The notes under the pieces: generated by a model | What the model was told of the DNA's origin: nothing | What the model saw: the letters and a program-made list of their open reading frames with translations, nothing else | The model's database searches: none | Source of the DNA: Pseudoalteromonas sp. NC201 | GTDB lineage: Bacteria > Pseudomonadota > Gammaproteobacteria > Enterobacterales > Alteromonadaceae | Assembly (NCBI RefSeq): GCF_002850255.1 | Contig: NZ_CP022522.1 | Location: 2,913,125 to 2,977,124 of the forward strand | Direction: 5' to 3' | DNA length: 64,000 nt | Program-made: the position numbers and the translations under genes | Part shown: in pieces, positions 32,498 through 40,356 of the stretch | How the letters are laid out: each line of letters starts with the position of its first letter | Numbering within the stretch: the stretch's first letter is position 1

Positions 32498-34336
32498 ATG
32501 AACAATAGACTAGTAATAAAATATGTAAGTGCAGCAGTGGCTTGCACATTGTTTCTCGCAAGTTGTAGCTCACCAAGTAAAAAACCTTCAGTGCCAAAAG
32601 AAACGCTCGACCCAGTTGCAGAATCTGGTCAAGTACCTGAGCGAGTTTGGCTCAATCAAGGATGGTCAGATAAACTTCGGCAAGACTTTTGGTTCACAGG
32701 CCAAGGGTCACAAATCATTCCCTATACTTGGTTTACTTGGTTAGAGCAACCTAACAGTAAAAAGCTCTTTCGCGATAGCGAACATATGGAAATGCTGCGC
32801 TATCTGCCCAGTAAAACCGCCGCCAATAACCCTTCAGGCTTGCCCATCGGTTTTGCCGTGCATAACAATCAAACCACGGGACAAGCTTGGGTCGGAATGA
32901 CCTGTGCCGCATGTCACACTAACCAAATTGACTATAACGGCACAAAAATCTTGGTAGAAGGTGCGCCCACCCTCGCCAACTTTGTACTCTTCTTTAGCCG
33001 CCTTAATGCCGCGCTAGAAGCGACCCTTAACGATAATCAAAAGTTTAGCCGTTTCGCGATGCGCGTATTAAAAGAAGGGGCATCGCAAGAATTGATTGAT
33101 GATTTACGAGACGATCTCAAGCATGTGGCGCTTGCAACCGCCGAGCGACAAACCGTTAATGACTTACCCGAAGACTATCCAGACGATTTTACCAGCTATG
33201 CTCGACTTGATGCGTTTGGCAATATTCAAAACGCCGGTACGGCATTTGCGCTTGACGACCTTAACAATAAAAATGCGCCCACCGCGCCCGTCTCCTATCC
33301 ATTTTTATGGGGGACGCACCAGTCAAATGTTGTGCAGTGGAATGCTTCCGCACCCAATATTCCTGTGGTCGGCCCATTAGTACGCAACATTGGTGAAGTT
33401 GTCGGTGTGTTTGGTTCGTTATCCATTGAAGAAGCACCGGTTTGGCAGCGCGTTTGGGGGAAACATGCTCGATATAGCTCAACGGTAGACTTACATGCGT
33501 TAGGGCAACTAGAAGCGTGGGTAAAAACACTTCTGCCACCAGCTTGGCCTGAGCAATACCTTCCAGGGATTGACACCAATAAGGCGGCACAAGGAAAAAT
33601 GCTATTCCAAGCAAATTGTGCTAGCTGCCATCAATTAATTGACCAAAAAAATCTACTTAAAGATTACGAAGCGGTAAAAGTACCGGTAAAAGAGATTGGT
33701 ACCGATCCCACTATGTCTAATAACGCCAGCTGCCACATGGCAAAAACATTGTTCTTGGAAGGCACAAAAACCGACATTATCGCGGGAGACAAATTCCAAG
33801 CCGTGGATAGCGCTATCGATATCCCAGTAAATGGCGTGGTGGGTCTAGTGCTAAAAGATCCCATCAAAGCAATCGAAGCGGGCTTAATAGCAGAGCGCAC
33901 TGGGCCAGATGGTAAGAAAACCACCGTGAAAAAATCCATTGAAGAGCGCCTCAAAGTCTATTTGGCAAATAGACAACAGTTAACCCCCAATACTAACGAA
34001 GATTGTGTGGATGGTTTTTACGACGCGGGTGTCTACAAAGCAAGGCCGTTAAATGGAATTTGGGCAACCGCGCCATATTTACATAATGGCTCGGTGCCAA
34101 ACCTATGGTCACTACTACAATCACCAGAGTCACGCCCAGATACCTTCTGGGTTGGCAGTCGCGAATTCGACCCTATCAATGTTGGCTATATTACTCATCA
34201 AGGCATGAACGAGTTCAAAGTGAACAAAGCCAGCGGTGAAGTGATGCCGGGCAATGATAACAGCGGTCACGTTTACGGCACTACCTTGAGTGACAATGAA
34301 AAGTGGCAAATCGTTGAGTTTTTGAAAACGCTATAA
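32498..34336 (+). CDS. RoxA-like diheme cytochrome c lipoprotein
   Basis: 612-residue lipoprotein (lipobox LFLASC, Cys23) with two c-type heme motifs, CAACH (136-140) and CASCH (374-378). The segment QGSQIIPYTWFTWLEQP upstream of the first heme and RPLNGIWATAPYLHNGSVPNLW near the C-terminus are typical of the RoxA/diheme cytochrome peroxidase-like superfamily. RoxA itself is a rubber oxygenase, but relatives in other bacteria mostly have unknown substrates. It is divergent from the cytochrome b/EB_dh gene 172 bases away, which suggests the two exchange electrons. It is followed by a strong terminator. Confidence 0.87.
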   Translation: MNNRLVIKYVSAAVACTLFLASCSSPSKKPSVPKETLDPVAESGQVPERVWLNQGWSDKLRQDFWFTGQGSQIIPYTWFTWLEQPNSKKLFRDSEHMEMLRYLPSKTAANNPSGLPIGFAVHNNQTTGQAWVGMTCAACHTNQIDYNGTKILVEGAPTLANFVLFFSRLNAALEATLNDNQKFSRFAMRVLKEGASQELIDDLRDDLKHVALATAERQTVNDLPEDYPDDFTSYARLDAFGNIQNAGTAFALDDLNNKNAPTAPVSYPFLWGTHQSNVVQWNASAPNIPVVGPLVRNIGEVVGVFGSLSIEEAPVWQRVWGKHARYSSTVDLHALGQLEAWVKTLLPPAWPEQYLPGIDTNKAAQGKMLFQANCASCHQLIDQKNLLKDYEAVKVPVKEIGTDPTMSNNASCHMAKTLFLEGTKTDIIAGDKFQAVDSAIDIPVNGVVGLVLKDPIKAIEAGLIAERTGPDGKKTTVKKSIEERLKVYLANRQQLTPNTNEDCVDGFYDAGVYKARPLNGIWATAPYLHNGSVPNLWSLLQSPESRPDTFWVGSREFDPINVGYITHQGMNEFKVNKASGEVMPGNDNSGHVYGTTLSDNEKWQIVEFLKTL

Positions 34337-34357
34337 ACGCCATGTAGCGCTAAAAAC

Positions 34358-34380
34358 AAAGGGCCGAATACAGGCCCTTT
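34358..34380. terminator. Bidirectional intrinsic terminator
   Basis: AAAGGGCC (34358-34365) pairs with GGCCCTTT (34373-34380) around a 7-base loop. It lies between two converging genes. Confidence 0.88.
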
Positions 34381-34402
34381 GACTTATAACCGAAAAGGTT
34401 AT

Positions 34403-35512
34403 TTAAAATGACTCGTGCAACACCACCAGCGCACTTAACTTGCTTGCGCCAAACGTCATCATTTTTTCAAAATCCGACCTTGCGATGGGTACTTGCTGGC
34501 AGTCGATAGGGTTTTGGTCGTCCTCAACATCAGGGTCATTAAGATATAAGCACAACTCATCCAACCCCGTAATAAGCACCCAATGCGGCGCCTTTTTACC
34601 GTTTAGCCGATAAGTGCTGATCAAGGCCAATACCGCACTGCCCTGTAACAACCATTGTTCAACCTGTTCAAGCTTTACATCGGCTTGGTGAATAGCAATA
34701 TCACGATATTCACACTCTTGACGGAATTGCTCATGAACTAAGGTCATCACCTGCTTTTTCTGCGCGCTTCTCACGCCATCTAAAAATAGCGGGCCTGCCG
34801 TATTCACCATCACCTCTGCCGCAAAACCACGGCGCTCCGCAGCCAATGCCAAACCAAATGGGTGACAGCCGCCGTGACCTGCGGTCATAAAGATGGTGGT
34901 CGCTTCACGCCATATCTCAAGCTCTAAGGCCTGATCGCCCATACAGCCTGGATCTATGCTTGCCATTGCCATCATCAGTGACGCCGGTCCGCAGGTAAAG
35001 TCTGTTGTTTGTTGATACCAAGGAGCCTGATGCAACACCGCCTTTTGCGACAGCTTACGCACACATTTTTGCATTCTTAGCGCGTCATCATGATCCGCAT
35101 AGTAGTTTTGATACTCGCCAAATACACGATAACCCATGCGTTTATATAAGCCGATGGCCGCGTCATTGCGTTTAGCCACCTCTAAACGCATATATAACCA
35201 GCCCATTTCACCCGCTCTGGCCTCAAGCTCTGACATCAGTTGGCGTGCGATCCCTTTACCTTGATGATGAGGCGATACCGCCAATGAATAAAGCCTTGCT
35301 AGCCGCGTTCCTTGGTGCAACCAAAGCAGCCCATAGCCCACAAGTTCCCCAGCCAACTTTGCAGTGAGCAGCAGGCTATGTTCAAAACTGATGTAATGCT
35401 TGAGTTGGCGACGGCTCAGTCTATCTGCACTGAAGCAGTTTTGCTCCAGCGCATTCAGTGAGTTCAAATCCTGCAGTGTCGCCTTTTCAAGCACCAACGC
35501 GGCTTGCAACAT
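34403..35512 (-). CDS. GNAT acetyltransferase-C39-like cysteine peptidase fusion
   Basis: 369 residues, two domains. Residues 1-150 are a RimI-like GNAT domain (LYSLAVSPHHQGKGIARQLM, acetyl-CoA loop at 82-89; AAIGLYKRMGYRV). Residues 160-369 are a C39-type papain-like peptidase with Gln168, catalytic Cys174 (TDFTCGPASLMMA), His310 (APHWVLITG) and Asp326 (LYLNDPD). No membrane segment or ABC domain, so it would be cytosolic, unlike bacteriocin exporters. The start codon overlaps the TAA of the upstream RimK-like gene (TAATG), so the two are translationally coupled. A pair of this kind is conserved in many marine gammaproteobacteria. A role in peptide acetylation/cleavage has been proposed from genome context; the substrate is unknown. 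Confidence 0.88.
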   Translation of the reverse strand: MLQAALVLEKATLQDLNSLNALEQNCFSADRLSRRQLKHYISFEHSLLLTAKLAGELVGYGLLWLHQGTRLARLYSLAVSPHHQGKGIARQLMSELEARAGEMGWLYMRLEVAKRNDAAIGLYKRMGYRVFGEYQNYYADHDDALRMQKCVRKLSQKAVLHQAPWYQQTTDFTCGPASLMMAMASIDPGCMGDQALELEIWREATTIFMTAGHGGCHPFGLALAAERRGFAAEVMVNTAGPLFLDGVRSAQKKQVMTLVHEQFRQECEYRDIAIHQADVKLEQVEQWLLQGSAVLALISTYRLNGKKAPHWVLITGLDELCLYLNDPDVEDDQNPIDCQQVPIARSDFEKMMTFGASKLSALVVLHESF

Positions 35513-36960
35513 TACTTTTTACCTCTCGCTTCAAGGCGTCTTGAAAATTCAGACATCACTTGCATGTACAGCTCGTCACCGAGATATTTGTCTTCAACCC
35601 CTTGGTCAATATTCGGGTTGTCGTTTACTTCAAGCACGTAGGCTTTGCCGTTGTGCTCTTTAATATCAATACCATACAAACCATTACCCACGACTGCCGC
35701 CGCTTTTAACGCTGCGCGTAACACCGCTTTTGGCACTTCAAACGTTGGTAGCGTGTCAAACCCACCCGAGAAATTACGTTTTGACTCGTGGTTATAGATT
35801 TGCCAATGGTTACGTGCCATATGGTAACGGCATGCGTAAATTGCACGGCCATTTAATACCCCAATACGCCAATCGTAGTCCGTGTATAAGTAAGCTTGCG
35901 CCAACACAATCGCAGAGACGCTCATCAGCTCTTGTAAACGCTCGCCAAGCTCTTCTTTGGTTTTTACTTTAAATACGCCTTTTGAGAACGAACTCTCAGG
36001 CATTTTAAGCACCATAGGTAGCGATAACTCAGCAATGAGTTTATCGATTACTTGTTCATTACACTGACTCACAAATCGCGTTTCTAAACTTGGCACCTTC
36101 TTGTAATTAAAGGCATCATGCAAAAACACCTTATTACAACAGCGTAGGATCGAGCTTGGGTCATCAATTACCACTAAATCCTTTTGCTCTGCTTCTTGCG
36201 CAAGGCGATAAGTATGATGGTCAATCGCTGTGGTTTCACGAATAAATAGCCCATCGTATTGGCCTAAGTTGTATAACTCGGCCGCTTCTAATGGATGTAC
36301 TTTAATGCCAAGCTTTTCACCCGCTTTAACAAAGCGGCTGATCGCCCCTTTATTACTTGGCGGCAATTTTTCATCGTGGTCCACCAACATCGCAATGTCC
36401 CAGCGATACTTTTTGTGGCTCTTACGTTTGTTCCACTGAGTGGCATGCACATGACCTAATACTTGAGTACAAAACTCAAGCTGCGCCACCTGTAGTGTCG
36501 AAAAGTCGCGACGCTGCACCTGCACACGCACGCCTTTATCTTGCTGCTGTAATGTCACTTTTAGTAAAGGCGCTGGAAATTGCTGAAATAAATACGCCGC
36601 CAACTTACTAAATTCAGGCTGTTGGGTTTCGCCCATACAAATGATCAGCTCAGCGTCATCGGTAATCGCGATCCCACGCTTATCAAACCAAGCCTGCGAT
36701 AAAAACAACGCATTATCGCCATCACGTAAACCATTAATAACCTTTAGACTCGGAAGCACTTGGTGATTACGCGCTTCAGCAAGTAAAGAGCAGTAATAAC
36801 CTTGGCTTAAATAACGGTCACAGTCACATAAATTAATCACTCGAAGTTTTGATTCACCGAGCTTTGGGTACTCTTGCAAATACGTTTCAAACGTCACTAC
36901 GTTATTTGCCAAAGGCAGTACATCTGCATTTTGATCAACAACGAATAGAGTAGATAGCAT
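35512..36960 (-). CDS. RimK-like ATP-grasp ligase
   Basis: 482 residues: an N-terminal RimK-type domain (about 1-170) and a C-terminal ATP-grasp fold (about 200-470) with LPMVLKMPESSFSKGVFKVK, DWRIGVLNGRAIYACRYH and the metal-binding end GIDIKEHNGKAYVLEVNDNPNIDQG. Family members form amide bonds by ligating amino acids to carboxylates of proteins or peptides. The coupled GNAT-C39 gene directly downstream suggests a peptide or protein-terminus substrate. No promoter is assigned in the 334 bases upstream. Confidence 0.88.
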   Translation of the reverse strand: MLSTLFVVDQNADVLPLANNVVTFETYLQEYPKLGESKLRVINLCDCDRYLSQGYYCSLLAEARNHQVLPSLKVINGLRDGDNALFLSQAWFDKRGIAITDDAELIICMGETQQPEFSKLAAYLFQQFPAPLLKVTLQQQDKGVRVQVQRRDFSTLQVAQLEFCTQVLGHVHATQWNKRKSHKKYRWDIAMLVDHDEKLPPSNKGAISRFVKAGEKLGIKVHPLEAAELYNLGQYDGLFIRETTAIDHHTYRLAQEAEQKDLVVIDDPSSILRCCNKVFLHDAFNYKKVPSLETRFVSQCNEQVIDKLIAELSLPMVLKMPESSFSKGVFKVKTKEELGERLQELMSVSAIVLAQAYLYTDYDWRIGVLNGRAIYACRYHMARNHWQIYNHESKRNFSGGFDTLPTFEVPKAVLRAALKAAAVVGNGLYGIDIKEHNGKAYVLEVNDNPNIDQGVEDKYLGDELYMQVMSEFSRRLEARGKK

Positions 36961-37294
36961 CTAAATAATCCTTAGGTGGCGATGCGTTAGCACATCAGTA
37001 CATGATGGTTTAGGCACCCCACGATTTAACATAGGGTTAGTGGGCAAATTCAAGGGCCCACATAAAAGTGGAGTAGTTGTAATCTTAAATATAGCACTTA
37101 GCAATTGAGTAATTTTGATTCTCAAGATAAATCTTTCTTGCTGTCAGCGGCTGGAATAAAAACCTTTATTTTCAATCAGTTAAACAAGTTAAAGGTTCGA
37201 TAAATAAGATTAATGCTAACGATGAAGAAAAATTGCATTATCAGTAAAGTTTACAATACTTAATTGATCAAAAATAAAATAACAGGACTTCCTC
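36961..37294. other. Divergent intergenic region
   Basis: 334 bases between the RimK-like gene (minus) and the unidentified membrane-protein gene (plus). AT content rises towards 37294. Promoters for both genes must lie here, but I see no clear box, repeat or RNA. Confidence 0.4.
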
Positions 37295-38122
37295 ATGCAA
37301 AGGAAAGCAAATCTTCTGGCCCGACTTCGTATCGCGTATGAAACGACTAAAAAAGAACTACTAATATTATTGTTGTTACTTGCAGTCGTTGTTGACATGC
37401 TGCCAACTGAATTATTTTTTAGAGTTGAAGTAGCCAACACCATCAAAACAGGGTTGATGTTACCTATTGCATTTATCTTGCTGGAGCTTTTGTTCAAAAT
37501 ATACGATGCTGTTTTGCACAATCGTAGAGAAGTAAAAATAATTAAATCCAATGACTTGTTAGGAGACATTGGTCGACTATGTGAATCTGAACGAGAAATA
37601 AATATCAAATATATCGGTGTCGCAGGAAGACATGGCTGGAGTACTGTAATTGCCAGATTTTTAGATCCAAGCTCAGAGATGTGTCTGTTGAGTAAAAAGC
37701 AAATAGTCATAGAGATAGCTTTATTAGCGCCGCAACAAGTCGGCTCAATCGATGGTGGTACGGAAAGATATTCTGTAGTCCAATCAGTATTAAAGGAAAT
37801 AGAATTTACCAAGCAAAGGTTGCAAGCCGAGGGAATGAAACACGTCACGATCAAAACCTACCTTTATGAACATACTCCTAATTTTCTTGGTTTTTTAGTT
37901 AATGACAATTATTTATTCACTTCCTTAACCTATTGGGAATATGTTGGCACCGGAGAGAAGTACCTTAGAGGTGGCGGCACTGATTACATTGTTTATGATA
38001 AGAACGATGGATTCGGAGGAGCTTATTATCTCAAACGTTTTGAAAGCTGGTTTTGTCATTGCGTAGAAAGCACGCATCAAGAATCATATTGCTCTGAAGA
38101 AGCAAAGCATAAAAAGGACTAG
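37295..38122 (+). CDS. Two-helix membrane protein of unknown function
   Basis: 275 residues. Two membrane helices at about 20-38 (ELLILLLLLAVVVDML) and 50-72 (GLMLPIAFILLELLF) anchor a cytoplasmic domain of about 200 residues with a PLD/endonuclease-like rhythm (IKYIGVAGRHGWSTVIARFL; LVNDNYLFTSLTYWEYVG) but no HKD motif. The C-terminus is Cys/His-rich (WFCHCVESTHQESYCSEEAKH). AGGA lies 8 bases before the ATG. The coding sequence is more AT-rich than its neighbours. Not recognised; defence effector, transport or regulatory roles are all possible. Confidence 0.6.
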   Translation: MQRKANLLARLRIAYETTKKELLILLLLLAVVVDMLPTELFFRVEVANTIKTGLMLPIAFILLELLFKIYDAVLHNRREVKIIKSNDLLGDIGRLCESEREINIKYIGVAGRHGWSTVIARFLDPSSEMCLLSKKQIVIEIALLAPQQVGSIDGGTERYSVVQSVLKEIEFTKQRLQAEGMKHVTIKTYLYEHTPNFLGFLVNDNYLFTSLTYWEYVGTGEKYLRGGGTDYIVYDKNDGFGGAYYLKRFESWFCHCVESTHQESYCSEEAKHKKD

Positions 38123-39107
38123 CGGTTTAACATGATTAAAGAAGAACAGCCACTACTATTCGACTTTCAACATAACGTTGCCGGTAAATTTAGGTTTAAA
38201 AAGAGAGCGAACAGATAATACCCATCCCATATTTTCACCGATACAGGGAAGCCCGAATATATGTCAGAGCAGCACCTTATTTAGAGTGACTCAAAGTGAC
38301 TGTTTATCAATACATACAAATAGTAAGTGAGAGATAAATAAAAGAAGCAACAAGGCTGTTAAAACAACCTTGTTGGATGAGTATTACTTGACTGCAGCTG
38401 AGCGTCCATATATGTCAGAAACCTTAGGTGGGTGTCAGAAACTTTAGGTGGGTGTCAGCACAAACTGAAGTGGAATCCCACCCTGTCGGCTACATACCTG
38501 AAAATAATTATTATGATTGGCAAATCTAGTTGTTATTGCTCTATAACAAACACAACTAACACTATGATATAATGTGATAAATTTTATTTCATTGATTTTT
38601 GTTCTTGTGAATTTTTATGGTAGTTTTATCAAGTCGCATCTTAGGACTCGTACACAGCGAGTCCCCGACTGGAATTGACTAGATTAATGTAAATGGCTCT
38701 ATACTCGCGGAAGAAAAATATAATGTGAAAGCTTGCAGTCGCAGAAATAACACAAAAAATAAGAGTAAGATTAACAAAGTAGCAAATGCAAGCATATAAA
38801 CAAAAAGTAAAGTGACATTTGAAGCTGGTACTATGTAAGAGCATGGGGCTTTAATTGAGTGGTTGTTAGAACCCATTTATAGCCTAAAAGGAAGAGTGAG
38901 TTAATACCTTACTTAGAAGAACCGAAATAAAAAGATTTTTCTATTGAGGCAATATCGAACAGCCTTGTTAGAAAATAAAACGGCTGACTTTAGTCAACTT
39001 TAGACAGAAAGCTAAAGCCAGCCTAATATCCGCTCAACCCTAAGGGAGATTGAGCAAACTAATCACCCGACAAAAAGAAAGTTGGATAGATAAATGGAGT
39101 GTAAATT
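38123..39107 (+). other. AT-rich region upstream of the small-peptide genes
   Basis: 985 bases with no convincing gene. It contains a 20-bp tandem duplication (38414-38453) and a stem-loop GGACTCG-TACACAG-CGAGTCC (38644-38664). A second stem-loop, GCTCAA...TTGAGC (39032-39055), lies about 50 bases before the first peptide start. A 28-codon frame at 38132 (MIKEEQPLLFDF) lacks support. Transcription of the peptide genes probably starts here. Confidence 0.45.
38414..38453 (+). repeat. 20-bp tandem duplication
   Basis: GTCAGAAACCTTAGGTGGGT is followed directly by GTCAGAAACTTTAGGTGGGT, one mismatch apart, and a third GTCAG. No gene lies here. It could be a remnant of a mobile element end; that is speculative. 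Confidence 0.6.
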
Positions 39108-39245
39108 ATGCGCGAGTTAAATGTAAATGATATTGAAGAAATAAATGGTGGTGCAATTCCAATTGCAGCAGCTCTTGCTATTCATTTGGCTGGGAATGCA
39201 GTATCTATTTATAGCTGGTATTCATTTGCTAAAAGCATGAAATAA
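39108..39245 (+). CDS. Double-glycine-leader precursor peptide 1 (bacteriocin-like)
   Basis: 45 residues: leader MRELNVNDIEEINGG ending in the Gly-Gly cleavage site of C39 peptidases, then a 30-residue core (AIPIAAALAIHLAGN...SFAKSMK), hydrophobic and ending basic. The leader follows the MrEL...EI..xxGG pattern of the class II bacteriocin/microcin group. GGAG lies 8 bases before the ATG. A second peptide of the same type starts 11 bases after its stop. No dedicated exporter is in the window. The bacteriocin-like role is an inference from the leader. Confidence 0.72.
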   Translation: MRELNVNDIEEINGGAIPIAAALAIHLAGNAVSIYSWYSFAKSMK

Positions 39246-39256
39246 AGGATTTTAAG

Positions 39257-39400
39257 ATGAGAGAATTATCAACAAAAGAAATTGTAGCCGCTAATGGTGG
39301 TGTTTTTGCGTGGCTCGCTACTAGAGCTTTATCATTACGTCATTTGTATGCGTTAGATCATAACTCTAGCAACCGAAGCGCTGCTACAAATAGGCTATAA
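39257..39400 (+). CDS. Double-glycine-leader precursor peptide 2 (bacteriocin-like)
   Basis: 47 residues: leader MRELSTKEIVAANGG, then a 32-residue core (VFAWLATRALSLRHLYALDH, with an Asn/Arg/Ser-rich tail). It shares the MREL start and double-Gly site with peptide 1, 11 bases upstream, and has AAGGA 8 bases before its ATG. Core sequences of the two differ completely, as in two-peptide (class IIb) bacteriocins. No conserved Cys, so lanthipeptide-type bridges are not expected. Confidence 0.7.
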   Translation: MRELSTKEIVAANGGVFAWLATRALSLRHLYALDHNSSNRSAATNRL

Positions 39401-39882
39401 ATATCAGCTCTAATAGGCAGTTACTAAAACTGCCTCTTCTTAACTCATTACGCTAATTAAAGGTTAAAGATATAGACTGTATGAATAAAATTGAGATCAG
39501 GGCAACTCGTGTTCTAGTTTTTTGGCATTACAGCGTACTTACGTTTCATTGCTTATTTATATAGTTTAATGCTGGATTTATAAAGTCTAAAATAGATTTA
39601 TAAAATAATTTCATGAGTCAATATGGACTCTTGTAAAATATATTTTTTCCAATCTTTATGGGCACTTTCGAGGAGCGTTCGCATTATTAGGGTTTTTAGT
39701 TGTTTAAATGTGATAAAACCCTTAAATTTATCAACAAAAATATTTACTATGCGATATTTTAGTGAAACCTATTATTTCTTCATTGAAGCTTTCATGTTGA
39801 ATTTTAGTTGTTTTAGGTATTTGTAAAAACTCTATACCTAAAAAAACTTAAAAAAACTAGACATTTAATTTCGAGTAAAAAC
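39401..39882 (+). other. AT-rich spacer between peptide and small-membrane-protein genes
   Basis: 482 bases. Possible 27-codon (39481) and 67-codon (39623) frames have no ribosome-binding site and no recognisable sequence, and are not called. No repeat or clear terminator stands out. Confidence 0.4.
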
Positions 39883-40086
39883 ATGATTAAAACCCTACTA
39901 ATTCCGTTTTTTTCTTTTTCCATCACAAAGTTATCTTTAACTTTAGCAGCCACATACAAAGCCTTAAACTTGATAACCATTAGTTTATTTTTACTAATTA
40001 TAGGTTTTAACCTTTATTTTTTAATACAACTAATTAGAGGAAAAAGTTTAATTCCAAAAACACTTAAATCTAAACTAGAAGGATAA
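39883..40086 (+). CDS. Small membrane protein (possible immunity protein)
   Basis: 67 residues with hydrophobic segments at about 3-24 and 30-50 and a basic end (RGKSLIPKTLKSKLEG). It is followed 5 bases later by another tiny membrane protein, the two forming an operon. Placement about 480 bases after the double-glycine peptides fits an immunity or accessory role for a bacteriocin system, but that is inference. No homologue recognised. Confidence 0.5.
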   Translation: MIKTLLIPFFSFSITKLSLTLAATYKALNLITISLFLLIIGFNLYFLIQLIRGKSLIPKTLKSKLEG

Positions 40087-40091
40087 AAACA

Positions 40092-40250
40092 ATGAAAAAA
40101 ACAAACCCTAAATATTTCTTTAAAAATTTAGCACAACACCAAGTTGAATTTTCTTTTCTCTCATCTTTATTTAGATCTAAAACATTGTTAATAATAACCA
40201 TCATATACCTATTGCTATTTATAGGATTTATTAATTTATTATTCAAATAA
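40092..40250 (+). CDS. Very small membrane protein (possible immunity/accessory)
   Basis: 52 residues: a polar, basic N-terminal half (MKKTNPKYFFKNLAQHQ) and one membrane helix (TLLIITIIYLLLFIGFINLL). GAAGGA precedes the ATG by 7 bases and overlaps the end of the preceding gene. Unrecognised; paired with the upstream 67-residue protein. Confidence 0.5.
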   Translation: MKKTNPKYFFKNLAQHQVEFSFLSSLFRSKTLLIITIIYLLLFIGFINLLFK

Positions 40251-40356
40251 TTAAGAATTGAGGAATCGATGACGCCCACTATAGTATTCCCACTACATAT
40301 TTGCACCGAAGCTGGGAATTTGACTAACAAACCAAAACTTACCTACCTTCGGTTCT

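Noticed and set aside
34388..34400. AACCGAAAAGGTT near the GNAT-C39 3' end as another repeat remnant
   Set aside because: Ends read AACCG, not AACCTGAG, and there is no flanking duplication; probably a chance inverted repeat.
38132..38218. 28-codon frame starting MIKEEQPLLFDF
   Set aside because: Short, unrecognised, no clear ribosome-binding site; could be a gene remnant but cannot be supported.
38644..38664. GGACTCG-TACACAG-CGAGTCC as part of a tRNA or attC site
   Set aside because: No cloverleaf or CCA context and no integron core sites around it; kept only as a stem-loop.
39623..39826. 67-codon frame in the AT-rich island
   Set aside because: No ribosome-binding site, no membrane or leader pattern, composition like the surrounding non-coding DNA.
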